Origin: Allantophomopsis cytisporea
Lineage: Eukaryota > Ascomycota > Leotiomycetes > Phacidiales > Phacidiaceae
DNA length: 64,000 nucleotides
NCBI GenBank assembly: GCA_024752435.1
Contig: CP103021.1
Span: 310,001-374,000, forward strand
Reading direction: 5' to 3'
The notes beneath the pieces are model-generated. The model saw nothing but the letters and a program-made list of their open reading frames with translations. It was not told where the DNA came from and made no database searches. The position numbers and the translations under genes are program-made. This document shows positions 25,459-37,108 of this stretch, in pieces (position 1 is the stretch's first letter; every line of letters starts with the position of its first letter).

Positions 25459-27191
25459 ATGTCAAACGGGATCTTGAAATGCAAGGGGATGACTATAGTA
25501 GATGGAGATGGCAAAGAGGTGATTTTGAAAGGCGTCAGTTCATCCATTCAATATTTGGCACTTTTAAGCTTACTATGACACTAGACATGCGTCGGTGGAC
25601 ATCTCAACATGGAAAATCACATGACTGGGTATACAGGACATGAATATGAAATGCGTGAGGCGATGTTGAAAGTGCTTGGCCAGGAAAAATATGACTTCTT
25701 CTTCGACCGCGTAAACTCCCTCTCTTCTCCCACATAGATGGAATCAATATCTAACGCAATATACAGATGATAGAGAATTTCTTCAGCGAAGAGGATGCTA
25801 AATTTCTAGCTTCCTTGAACTTGAACTGCATCCGACTTCCTTTCAACTACCGCCATTTCTTCGATGACGAGAATCCAGAGGTCATTAAGGCTAAGGGCTT
25901 TGCGCACTTGGATCGCGTTGTGAATATTTGTGCTAAGTATGGTATTTACACCATCCTGGACTCGCACACTATGCCTGGAGGCCAGAACCAGGATTGGCAT
26001 TGTGATAGTGGGATTCATAAGGCTCTTTTCTGGGAGTTTAAGGAGTTTCAGGATCGTGCTGTGAGGCTTTGGGAAGCTCTTGCTACTCATTATAAGGGAA
26101 ATGCTTGGGTATGTAATCATATTTTTTACCTCATTCTCTTTATGTGTTATATACCAGAATCTTTCTTGCGCAGTCTGTCTTCCCCTACGTTGTTCCGTTT
26201 CTTCGTCACTCCGCGTTCGCAATACTAGAATTCGCACTTGGAAAACCTCGAGAATTTCGACGTGGATCGCAAACGAAGCCCCGCAACTCAATTTTTCAAA
26301 CATGGCTAACATGGATTATAGGTCGCAGGATACAACCCATTGAACGAGCCAGCAGACCCAAAGCACACTCGTCTCATCGCCTACTACGACCGTATTGAAA
26401 AGGTCATCCGGGACATCGATCCCGACCACATTCTCTTTCTAGACGGCAATACGTACGCAGGAGACTTCACGCATTTCACCAAGCCCCTCCCAAACAGCGT
26501 CTACTCCATCCACGACTACACCTACTATGGCTTCCCAGGATACACACAATACACCGGTGCGCCAGAAGATGACGCTAAGCTGCAGACTCAATACGACCGC
26601 AAAGTTGAGTTCATGAAAAAGCACCAGGTACCAGTCTGCAACGGCGAATTTGGGCCTGTGTACGCCACTGCAGCGGACGATCCAGAGTGGGAGAAGACAA
26701 ACCAAGGCCGGTATAAGATGCTGAACTCCCAGTTGAGGATCTACGGCTCTGATAGGATCTCCTGGACGATTTGGTGTTACAAGGATATCGGGTTTCAGGG
26801 AATGTGTTACCTATCCGAAGACTCGGCCTATCTCAAGCTCATCAAGCCGTTTGTAGATCGTGCGAGGAAGCTGGGGCTAGCTTTTTGGTGTCGTGATGAT
26901 AAGGCTGTTGCGGAGTTCTATGAACCGTTGTATAAGCATGTCGAGGCGGATATCGTCCCTGAGGGGAAGAGGAGGGCGAGATATCCGAGCCTCTGGGATG
27001 TGAGGAGACAGATTGATCGGGTGGTTAGGGAGATGCTTTTGTCGGAGTACCTGGTGGATGATTATGCGATTTTATTCAAGGATAAATCTTTCGAGGAATT
27101 GGGGGAGTTGGCGGATAGCTTCAAATTCGAGCATTGTGTACAAAGGGAGGGCCTGAATGGCGTTTTAAAGGCAGATGCTTTGAAACCCTAG
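25459..27191 (+). CDS. Glycoside hydrolase family 5 protein, no signal peptide
   Basis: A clan GH-A glycosidase of family GH5, probably acting on a beta-glucan or glycolipid. Four exons join in frame: 25459-25533, 25585-25710, 25767-26108 and 26322-27191, for 470 residues. The joined N-terminal part reads VGGHLNMENHMTGYTGHEYE, followed by LNCIRLPFNYRHF. The acid/base Glu lies in GYNPLNEPADP, assembled across the last intron, and the nucleophile Glu in CNGEFGPV. SIHDYTYYGF and ISWTIWCYKDIGF are further active-site segments. The N-terminus (MSNGILKCKGMTIVDGDGKE) has no signal peptide, so the enzyme is likely intracellular, unlike secreted cellulases. The last intron is unusually long for this window (about 213 nt). 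Subfamily and substrate are not decided. Confidence 0.88.
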
Positions 27192-28862
27192 TCCTGCTAT
27201 TCACATATACATTATTTAGCATAAACTGAAGTTTGAGGGCTTCAGTTGGAAACTCTCGTTGGATTTCGATTGAGAGGTAGTCACTCAATAACTGATTATG
27301 GTTGGTTGTTACCATTTGTGAGATGGAGGCGGCATTTGATGACCACTCAGTCTACGATAACTAGGTAGTCCGCTGAGGGTCTTTCAGGCACGTTTGTCCA
27401 TATCTACGACCCACAATCCGCGATCCACAATGTGTACTTAGTATCAAAGCGTTATCGTTTACTCCATACTTAGTATCTGCAGATTAAATGTGGACAGAGG
27501 ATTGAAACCATGCTGACTCTAGAGTACGGAATACTGTATCCACACTACCAAAGGTATGAAGCCAAAACTCAGAATGAATAACAAATCGCTTGCACCTTGT
27601 TTGACTTTTCAACTGAATCGAAAGGTCTGGTCAGGTCTCGCGATCGATGTTTTATTATCCGATCTCAAAGATCTAAGATTTGAAAAAATCCTAGTAATCT
27701 TGGGGTCAAATACATACATGCATACCTAGGTAGATGACAAGCAGATGACAATGGTCTGACTGCCAATCGGCTGATATATGGGAGAATTATGGCAGTGACA
27801 AAGGTGTGGGAAAGTATAAGTATCAGCTTTAACCCCATCGAACTGAGGCGGTTGTATAGGCGACACCACATGCCAATACAGTACATTATATCTTCTCTCT
27901 GATTGATCGATCCTTCACCTATCGTTTACCGGGCATTTGTTGGGAGCGTGACAGGCACTACCCGTTGCCGTCATTGTTCGGAGACTTACTGAGTTTTTGT
28001 AAGTCTTGTTCACACTGCTTCTTAGAATGCTTCTTAGAATGCTTTTAGAACGCTTCTTCATCTTCATGAGTAGTTCTGCTGGCTCTGGGTGTTTCCACAT
28101 CATCGAAAGAGTTATCATGACCTTGAATCATATCTCAGCCATGAAGCTTTGTTACTATACATCCCTGTGCCCATTTAGGGGTCTTCTCAGCAGTTTGGTG
28201 CCCAACAATGACATTCAGCAAAGCTTCCGTATCTAGGACGCTCTATGCTCAGACATAACAATAGATGACCGTGCAATTAGGATTTCATTGTGTTATATTG
28301 GTCTACTGTAGAATGCTATCTGGCGGCAATCCGAGAGGATGGTAGTCTAGTATCGCGGAATAAAGATTGCCTTCCCCATGGTCATCCCACTCATAGTGCG
28401 ATTATGCCGCGGCGCAAGCTTCTTCTTGCCCGCACCGCGCAAAATCCCAGTGAAAGTCAAAATACTTGCGCCGCCCAGAACCAAAACCCCATAGTGAAGA
28501 GCGATATGTCGTTTTCTTCTGCATATGAAAGTCGATCCTGCTCGGTAGACAGGTATCTGCGCGTCTTATCGCAGTGCAGTGTTTCTCTATCTACATGTAT
28601 GAGATCTCAAGCTCCGTGTAAAAGTCCGACAGATATCTCTCTCTGATCTTGAACTTCGGAGGTGTGGCGTACGGTCTTCCACAACGAGAAGTTTATACCT
28701 GTGCGTTTAGATAGCATTGGAGGCTTTGTGAAGGGCAGCAAACGTATATCACTGTCTGCAACCCCGTCAGGAGTCCCACGTTGAGGCAGAACAGCTCAGA
28801 CTCCTTTACTACTCACTCCACCAGCAACCAGGACACTTTGCCGTTACGGCATATCCGTCAAT
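27192..28862. other. Intergenic region between GH5 gene and sugar transporter
   Basis: About 1.7 kb. It holds the 3' flank of the GH5 gene and the promoter of the sugar transporter. No supported gene, tRNA or transposon remnant was found. Confidence 0.5.
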
Positions 28863-30866
28863 ATGGGTCTCTTCACTTCTATCAAGCAGTCGGACCTCGT
28901 CAAGGAAATGACGGGGCCTTTGCTTCTCGTTTGCATCTTTTCATCGCTCGGTGGCATGAATTTTGGTATTGATAACGCGTATTGGGGAGGATTACTTGGT
29001 AAGGACATTTCCCAAGACGGCGTGACCGCTGTACTAACAATTCTCAGGGATGGACAAGTTCAAGCAGGACTTTGGCAAAATTGACGCAGCGACTGGAGAA
29101 TATGCTATTCCAACCACTTGGCAGTCTGTTGGTTCCGGAACGCCCTTAGCTGGTGTTGCAATTGGTTGCCTCATGTCGGCATCTATCTCTAAGCACTTGG
29201 GACGAAGAGTGACCTTCATGATCTTGTCTATTATTGCGCTCGTCGGAATTCTCATCCAGATCCCTGCCAAGAACTACTGGCAACTCATCGCCGGTAGAAT
29301 CATCAACAGTCTGAGTATGGGTATCATTTGCAGTGTGGTACCAATTTACCAGACCGAGTGCGCTCCTCCAGCTATTCGTGGTGCCGCCATCAACTTTTAT
29401 CAATTTTGGTATGTGTTACCCCTTTTCTGAAAGAATGCAAGCTGCTGAGGGTTCGGAGGGGTTTTTCCTCCAAATCATTAAAGCTTTACTTCCTATCGAA
29501 TTTCTTTTTTCAATATAAGAATATTTGCTAACGTATCACAGGCAACTTTGTAAGTAGATTGGATTCCTCAAAATACCCTAATGGATCGAAGTACCGTGAC
29601 CATGATTGGAATAGTGTTCTTTCACGTCTTTCGATAGACGGCAGTTTCATTCATATCGATGGTCACATTGATCTAGCTTTCTAGAACATATACTAACAAT
29701 GAGATTTTAGTCGGTGCTCTCCTTGCCACCATCATCAACTATGCTACCTCCACCCGCACCGATCAATGGGCCTACAGAACCGTTATCGTCGTCCAAATTG
29801 GGATTCCAGTTATACTTTTCGCTGGTGCATTCCTTGTTCCAGAGTCACCAAGAACCCTACTGGTGAAGAACAAGCCTGAAGAAGCGCGCAAAGTCTTAGC
29901 CTGGCTAAGAAAGGGAACGTCTGATCATCTCATAGATGAAGAAATCAGACTTATGAGCGAAGCCATTGATGAGCAAGCCTCAGCGCACTATGCGGCCACC
30001 TACCTTGACTGCTTCCGGTAAGTTTTCATCTTCTTAATACTGCTACTTATATGAAGACATGCTAATGGCCATATAGAGGCACCAACCGTCGCCGAACATT
30101 CATCGCCATGGGTGTCCAATGTTTCCAACAGTTTCAAGGTTCCGCTTTCATCCTCAACTACATCTACGTCTTCCTCGAGAGTATCGGCATTCAAAATACC
30201 TACCAAATCGGAATTTACCTATACCTTGTCAACCTCGTCTCCGCCGGACTTACCTTCTACATCGCTGATAAATTCGGGCGTCGCCCATTGATGATCTTCG
30301 GTGCTGCCGTCGAGACCGCAGCCATGCTCGTCGTCGGTGGATTAGCCGGTGTCGCAGGCGCCAAGACGAAAGCACAGCAGTCCGGTGCTTTGGCAGCCCT
30401 ATTCGTTTGGCTCGGTGTCCAGGCCTTTGCTTGGGGTTCCTGTGTGTGGATCACGTCGGCTGAGGTCGGTACCCTGCAGCTCCGTGAGAAGACCATTACA
30501 CTCGCGACCTTCTTCGGCTTCACCTCGTCTATCTTCATCACCTATATCTCTCCATATATCCAGGACGCCGGCTATGGTAACCTTCAGGGCAACATTGGAT
30601 TCGTCTGGGCTGGAACTTCCATCTGCTCCCTCATCTTTGTCTTCTTCTACCTGCCTGAGCTTAAAGGTCGCTCTTTGGAGGAGCTCGACGAGCTGTTCCA
30701 GAAGAAGGTCAGTGTGTTCAAGTTCAAGAAGTACCAGACCGACGGTGTTGGCGCGCAGATCCGTATTATTGAGGGAAAGATGCCGGTTGTTGCGGATGAG
30801 GAAAGTGATCAGGGTAGTGTATCAAAGAACATTTCGGATGTGAAGGCGGTATCTCTTGAGACTTAG
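28863..30866 (+). CDS. Sugar-porter MFS transporter with an 8-nt micro-exon
   Basis: A proton-coupled or facilitative sugar transporter of the sugar porter family, in the plasma membrane. Exons are 28863-28998, 29048-29408, 29542-29549, 29711-30017 and 30077-30866, for 533 residues. The third exon is only 8 nt (GCAACTTT) and is needed to restore the family segment FWQLFGALLA in frame. Family motifs are ADKFGRRPLM in the loop between helices 8 and 9, VPESPR after helix 6, QQFQGSAFILNY in helix 7 (sugar contact) and PELKGRSLEELDELF after helix 12, where the usual PETKG has Leu for Thr. Resemblance is to fungal hexose/maltose-type permeases; the exact sugar is unknown. Confidence 0.92.
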
Positions 30867-31742
30867 ATAACGGGTCGGGGTTAGAAATGTGATACGTGTA
30901 TCTTATGACTTGGTAGCGGTAGCGACGGCTCTCTGGGTGGAGTTTTGCTTTGATTTATAGATTTAATTTTACACTCATAGAAGATCTCTCTGGTGCCATT
31001 TGCAAAGGTGTTATGCAATTATTTGATTGGTTCGCGCTTTATTGGAGTGAGTCGCGTCTTCTGTCCCCACCTATAGGGTTACGATGAGAGTGCTTTGTAT
31101 ATTCTTCTCACTTTGAACTACGCACCTCATCCTCTTCACAAAACTCATTTCCTATATTACATGAAGCCTTCTTGAAGCAAACTATTATTGTACTTCGGTC
31201 CGGCTGTTTCGCTGGTGAGAGTGAAGTCATAATTTTTCCACGTCCTTACTTTCAACTCGACATATCAACTATACTACTCCGCTCAACTTCTACTTCTCAT
31301 CTACTTTACAAAACTCGCTCCTCATCCACTTCACAAAACTTCGTCTTCATACTACATGCTGAGTTCGGGGAATCACATTATTGTACTTCTTGTGTTACTG
31401 CTGTTTCACTGTTGAGCCAATGAAGACATAACTTGGTTCATCTCTCTCGCATAAACTCGCACTACAACCTTACTCTTCTCACCACCACCTCCCACTTCCA
31501 TATCACAACACACAAACGCCCTTCACATCACTTTACTTCTCCAACTCGATCCCTTTTGCATTAATCTTATGTCACCAATTCCTTTCCTTCATCACTTCAT
31601 TCCCTTCTATGATTTTCTTACCATCACTGCCATTCCTTGACGGTTCTCATTTCCCAGTCATATTTAATTTCCATACTCACGCGACTCCTACGCAGAAATC
31701 GATCACCAAGTCACAAAGACTACGTTGACTTCATCGGCAACA
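30867..31742. other. Intergenic region with imperfect direct repeat, upstream of helicase relic
   Basis: About 875 bp, pyrimidine-rich in its second half. It carries a diverged direct repeat of about 110 bp (31125-31232 and 31320-31431), listed separately. No gene is supported. Confidence 0.5.
31125..31431. repeat. Imperfect direct repeat, two copies of about 110 bp
   Basis: Copy 1 (31125-31232) and copy 2 (31320-31431) share CCTCATC-CTTCACAAAACT at the start, TTATTGTACTT in the middle and CTGTTTC-CTG then TGAAG-CATAA at the end, with many differences between. A further short copy of the CTCATC...TTTACAAAACTCGC element lies just ahead of copy 2. This is an old local duplication upstream of the helicase relic. 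Confidence 0.65.
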
Positions 31743-34194
31743 ATGTCGCCACAAAAAGACCGCTTTCGTGCTATTCTGATCCACGATCAGCAGCTCATTG
31801 GTCGATTGGCTGGAAACACTAAGAATAACTCCCTTTCTCAGACCCTCCGAGTAGGATTTGTCAGTGGTCTACATATCCTCATCTCGTTGGTTCTTGGAAT
31901 TTCACCAGATCTGAATGTCACAGACAACAGCTTTAAGGCATCCATCGAGATCCCTAATCAAGCTTCGTTCCTCATCAACTTCAAACCGATCGACCCAAAA
32001 GCTGACGAGAGTTATGGATTACCATTCCCAAAGGAACGCCAGCCTTTTGAAGCTGCTGTTAGAGCCGGTTAGATCTACCGATTAACATCGGCTTTGACAT
32101 CGAGAGATGCACCCTCATCAATGTCGATACACTTCAACAAGTTGGAGAACATCAGCCAGTCTTGGATACGTTCAGTGACAAGCTTCTCAAGGAAAAAGTC
32201 ATTACTTTGCTCATCCACGATGACCACCATTCTGTTGGAGACAAGTGCGACATATGGTCAAAGGAAGTTGCTGCAGGGAGTCCATTGACCATGTTCTACA
32301 AAGACAAGAGGCCCATCATTCAATTCAAGCAAATGACCAATCAAATAATCGATCAACTCATAAATCTGAGACTCCCACGCTCCTATTTTCACTCGTCTTT
32401 CTCCGAGCTGGCCTTTCGTCAGGGAATTGGTCGAATTCAAGGATCCAAATAAATAGCCACCATGACGAGAGACTTCAGTTCCTCGGTCAGAGCAGCAAAG
32501 TTCCTCAAGTCCCCAGGCTCTGGGAACATACTCTATACCTGCAATCTACAGGTAACCCCAGATGAGAGACTAATATTGAAGGCTGGACAGATTATCAAGT
32601 TGAACCTCAAGGTCAGGCGCTTGAATGAGGTTGAATGGCCTAGTGTTGTTATGAGCAATCAGGCATTTTGTCTCATGGAGGAGGTCGCATTGCTCGTCAC
32701 AAGACCTAAGACGGACATTATCGAATACGACGAGTCGAAGGATCCATCTGAGGTTTACGAGTTAGACAAGAACCGTGGTTACATCCCTGGACACCTTCCC
32801 TGTGGTGAGACCGACATTGCTACGTCCTCTCTCCACATCCGATCCGTGATTGATAGCACTAAGCCTATCCAGGTTTCAAGGAAGTTGGAGACATCTACCC
32901 TTACAACCCGTCGGGTTGTGGATGCTTTGTCAATTCTTCAGCGTGGATACCTTAAGATTCCACCCACCTCAATCTCATCCGAAACCAAGCAGGAAGTCCC
33001 GGAGCTGAAAGGATGGGCAAATCTGTTGACCAATCGCTCTTCTATGTACGATAGCCAAACCGATATGCTAGCTGGTGCCGAAATCTATCTTGAACATCTT
33101 GAATCAGAAGATCATAAGCGTGTTCTTGAATACCTCAAAAACACCCGACAAAGTATGGAATCACATTGGGCATTGTCAACGGTTACGCTGGCTGTGGAAA
33201 GACCTTTTTGCCGCTGAAATCATCGCAGCCAAGGTAAAGCACTCACAAGGCAAGCTGAAGGTCTTGGTGACCACACCGTCGAACATCGCTAGCGACGCAG
33301 CTGTCGAGAAAATCTCAGCGGCATAATTACGGCAGAACCTTAAACCCGGCCAAGTTGTTCGTGTGCACAACATATCGACCGAGCACGAGTACATGAAGGC
33401 ATATGGAAAACCATTGGGGTCCAAGTCAGAGAGTGCCACTGGACCAGCATCTAAGGCTCGCAATCCAGCTCATGCTACCGACGATCGTCATGACACCATC
33501 ATCCCAGAACCTACTAAGCAGAGTGATGATAGAGTCATTGATGAAGAAGATATGGTCGATGCTAAAGCTGACGGAAATATGCTCCAAGGTAGTCGAAGAA
33601 CAATTTGGAAAGCTTTGTAACAAGTCAGTCGCCTACTTCGACCTTGAGACCTCGGATCACGCTGTTTCGAAATCATCAACTAAGTCTAAATATAACGCAT
33701 CGTTTGCATCATTCGTTATCCACTTGGTTACAAAGTTCATTGGGAAAATTCCTCCAGAGAATATCGGCATGGTTACACCTTATGCAGCACAGCGAACCAC
33801 CTACATTCAAACGCTGGAGAGACTTCACGAGAAGAGTCCTAGGATCGGCTACAATTTGGTTAAAGTCGATACAATCGGCAGCTACCAAGGTATCGAGAGA
33901 GCTGTTGTAGTCTTTGATACGGTTGTCACCGAGACTGCAGGATTTACGAATGAAAAAGCGCGATTGTTGGTTGCGATGACACGTGCTCGTGACTATCTTG
34001 TCGTCGTCGGTCGTACTGAGACACTCAAAACTCTCGCTCACAGCAAACGTGCACAGGTGGTCCAACTCTTTGAGAAGGCAAAGCGTGACAACCAATGCTA
34101 CTCGGTTCCAAAAATGCATCCATACTTCGATCATGAGAAGGTTGAGCCACCAGTTTGCTCTACCGCCGCAAAGTTGGAGGAGGTGCTTATCTAG
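31743..34194 (+). pseudogene. Broken UPF1-like superfamily 1 helicase
   Basis: This is the relic of an SF1 helicase of the UPF1/NAM7-like group. The pieces follow one another but change frame: 31743-32072, then a shift; about 32072-32452, then in-frame TAA; 32462-33160; two shifts around the Walker A (NGYAGCGKTF, near 33180-33215); in-frame TAA near 33324; a further shift near 33590; and a C-terminal block to 34194. The C-terminal block holds motifs like V and VI (VDTIGSYQGIER and LLVAMTRARDYLVVVG). No DEAA/DExx Walker B is visible between motif I and motif V, and the spacing (about 230 codons) is short for the family, which suggests an internal deletion. Introns do not explain the shifts. 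The two TAA stops are compatible with C-to-T change of CAA codons, but RIP is only a guess. Confidence 0.8.
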
Positions 34195-34616
34195 TATCCC
34201 TGCTAAGAACAAGGTCTTTCGTAATCCTGATATCACGAAAGACTGATGATAAGCGTTATCCTTGACACGGCAGTGACAATATGGTATGGAGATGGGTTGG
34301 ACGGTCTGGATGGTAGGAATGGCGGCAGATGGTGGTGAAAGGGGGTGGCTGGTATGGATTTACGGTGGAGGATAGACCATGGCGCTTGGAACAATTCGAA
34401 TCAAGTGTATAAGCAAGAGAAATAAGTGGTATTATATCCTCGAAAATTGATGTTTTCCGAATGACGAAAATGCATGGAACGTGTTTGACATATAAACAAA
34501 AGCGAATGAATGATGAGCTTCTTGTCCAATTTTTTGCATTATAAGCCTAAAGCAATAGAGACAACCAGAAAGCCAGTACTTTCGACATCAAATCAAAGAT
34601 AGTTAGCTAGAGAATA
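34195..34616. other. Convergent intergenic region between helicase relic and Hsp70-like gene
   Basis: About 420 bp between the 3' end of the helicase relic and the 3' end of the Hsp70-like gene. I see nothing supported in it. Confidence 0.5.
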
Positions 34617-36795
34617 CTAATACTTGGCTCGAATACTGCCATATGAGTTCCCCTCGAAGACCAATTCGAAAAAAATTGAGGCCGACGTAGGTATCATCAC
34701 CATCTCATAACTAATCTTATAATACTCGTCCCCCGCCGAATTCATATGGCGAGTGAACAGATCTGTTGGTATTTTACGCAGATCAGCTTCTAATGTGCAC
34801 AAAATAAATATAGCTTAATCGAAAAAGTCAGCAGAGTATGTATATATGGCGCTGGAAATACTGACACTCATGAGTACCGTCTACTTGGGGCAAGTCTGTA
34901 TTACAAGCTCGAAGCTTGGCCTTGAAGACTAAGTGCGCATCGTCTATGAAGACTGTACGATAGAACGAAAAAACGATTCGCTGACCGTCCGCCAAAGAAC
35001 TGCCCTGTTTTAAGTGATTAGTCAATGCTTGGAAAAGAGATTGGGGATTGGCGAGCTACCTTTGTAATGAACCATGTCATTCTGTGTTTAGCTACCCATT
35101 TTTCTTCTCTATCGTCCCATGATTTGCATGACTCAGGATGTTCAACAGGATCAAAAAGTTCGTTCGCCATTATTCCGTAGTGTCGTCGCGCTTTGCGGCC
35201 ACTTACCACGTTTCCATCCAAACCACGAAGTACTGCTCCTCTTCGAATTCGTTAGCTTTAAAATGGTGAGTAATAAGCTGTTCTAACCTAACAACTGATG
35301 TCCATCTTATCATGTCAGTAAGTCTGATCCCCGGGGTGAACGGAAAACCTTACGAGTTTGGTGGCTGCATGATCTTGGTGCTTTTGAATCGAGCACGTAG
35401 CCTCTTGTAGAGGTATTCACTTGATCCAAACCCACCCACCAAAAGTACCGCCTTGATATTTCAGATCTGACTGTGACAAGATTGATTATATACGTACTTT
35501 AGTGTTATGGCCCTTGTTCGAAGCCCTGTCAATTTGAGATTGAACCAGATTCTCGACATCATCAACTACAGGATCGAATACAGAAGCGACATCAGCACTG
35601 CTTAATTGTTAGTGTAAAGTACTTGTGATTTCATCAACTTTTACCTGTCTATAAGCATCATTCCGTCTTCAATTCCAATGTCCGAGTTGTCTCTTACGCC
35701 GGGGACCAAGACCAGGTATTCGGTCAAATCATTCTCATCTTCGTCGCCGGTTCCACTGAAGTTACACTTGATACCATCCGTCCATGAGGTTAGCATTGCT
35801 TGCCTTCCTTTTGACGAGAGTTCTGACCACTGGACTCCAAGTCGGTCCTTGATAAAATGCTCAAATCGTTTGTCTAACAACGCAGCTCCACAGATATCGC
35901 CATCTCCTTCAACCACTTCATCCAAATCAAGAGGCTCTGCACATTTGACCTTGTATGTGATGAGGTCCTAGATTGAAGTCAACGTAGCCATGAATAGACT
36001 GATATTGATAAAGACCTACGACAGTGCCACCTCCGGCATCACAGACTAGAAAGGTGTCTCCGCTCTATCGATAATTAGCATTGCAATACGCGTCGTCGGG
36101 TACATGACTAACTGCGATATTATTGGGTTGAATACTTCTCAGAGTATGCAATGCAGCAGCTTCAGGTTCCGAGACTAAGCTTAGCTCGTGGTTGTCGAGA
36201 CCAGCTTTCATAGCTGCTCGAAGTGTAGCATCTTTTGCCTTTTCGGACCAAACGGCGGGAACCGTAAGTACTATTCGAAACTGAGAGGTATTAATATAGT
36301 CTGCACCGAGTCGACGAATCTGGAGTTCCTTCACAACTCGGAAGATCTGATGGAGGTATTCGGCCACTACGGTTACAGGATCTTTCCCGAGGCTTTCAAG
36401 CAGCTCCTTTGATCTCAAGGAAGGCCCGTATTTGTTTTCTTGGCTCTCATCAAGGAGCAACTTTATTCCCTGTATTGTATCCGTCGTCGATGATGCTTGA
36501 AACCCCCAACGAAAACTTTCTTGCTTTGTCGATACAACGTAGGCCATTTCTGTGGGAACTTTCTCCGAAGTTCCTATTATCGTAAGCATATTTTGTTAGG
36601 CAAGATACCATCGGGTCTTACGGTTCTGGCGACCAGGCCATGTAGAGACAACCTCTAAATCTTCTGGGCATCCTTCAGGGGCCCAGGCGACACTATACAA
36701 CATTGTTAAGGTCAGAATTATTCAAACAGAGAACAATCTCACCCGCTAAATGTAGTCCCGAAATCGATCCCTACAATGATTGAATGAGTCGCCAT
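34617..36795 (-). CDS. Hsp70-like ATPase, multi-exon
   Basis: A diverged member of the Hsp70/actin-type ATPase superfamily, of the kind that is expanded in filamentous fungi; its role is unknown. It starts at ATG 36795 (MATHSIIVGIDFGTTFSGVA, the phosphate-1 loop). Phosphate-2 motif FLVCDAGGGTVDLITYKV is near 36020-36060, and the adenosine motif AVLLVGGFGSSEYLYKRL near 35390-35450. Several short introns break the gene; splicing between the visible exons is clear by GT...AG and frame, but I did not fix every limit. The region after the ATPase domain (about 34620-35220) does not look like the canonical peptide-binding domain of Hsp70, and there is no EEVD tail; it ends SIRAKY. It is divergent from the coiled-coil gene at 37109. 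Confidence 0.85.
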
Positions 36796-37108
36796 CGTGT
36801 ATGCTGCGTGAAGAAGGCGAATCGTGTTTAAAATTGTCGACATGATATACAACTCTGCATATATGTGAGTTCAATTATACGTTCTCGTCATTACTTAGGA
36901 ATGAGGGGAAAGTCGTTGGGAACTCAAAGCACCGAATGAGATCGTACGGTGCTCGCCTTGCTTCCTAAACGGACCGATGTCATGGAGAAGCATGAAAATG
37001 CATAATTTGGCCGTGAGTCATTTAGTGTTTGTTCGTTCGACGTCTATACCTATATTAAAGACTTATTTATTATCTTGTTCGTAACCTCTTCTTCAAGGAC
37101 TATACCAA
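36796..37108. promoter_or_regulatory. Shared divergent promoter of Hsp70-like and coiled-coil genes
   Basis: 313 bp separate the two start codons, so the two genes probably share regulatory DNA. No clear binding site can be named by eye. Confidence 0.45.

Noticed and set aside
28290..28646. 118-codon frame upstream of the sugar transporter
   Set aside because: No recognisable content, and it lies where the transporter promoter is expected.
25459..30866. GH5 plus sugar transporter as a sugar-use gene cluster
   Set aside because: Only two genes, separated by 1.7 kb, and the GH5 has no secretion signal. There is no regulator or further enzyme, so the neighbourhood may be chance.
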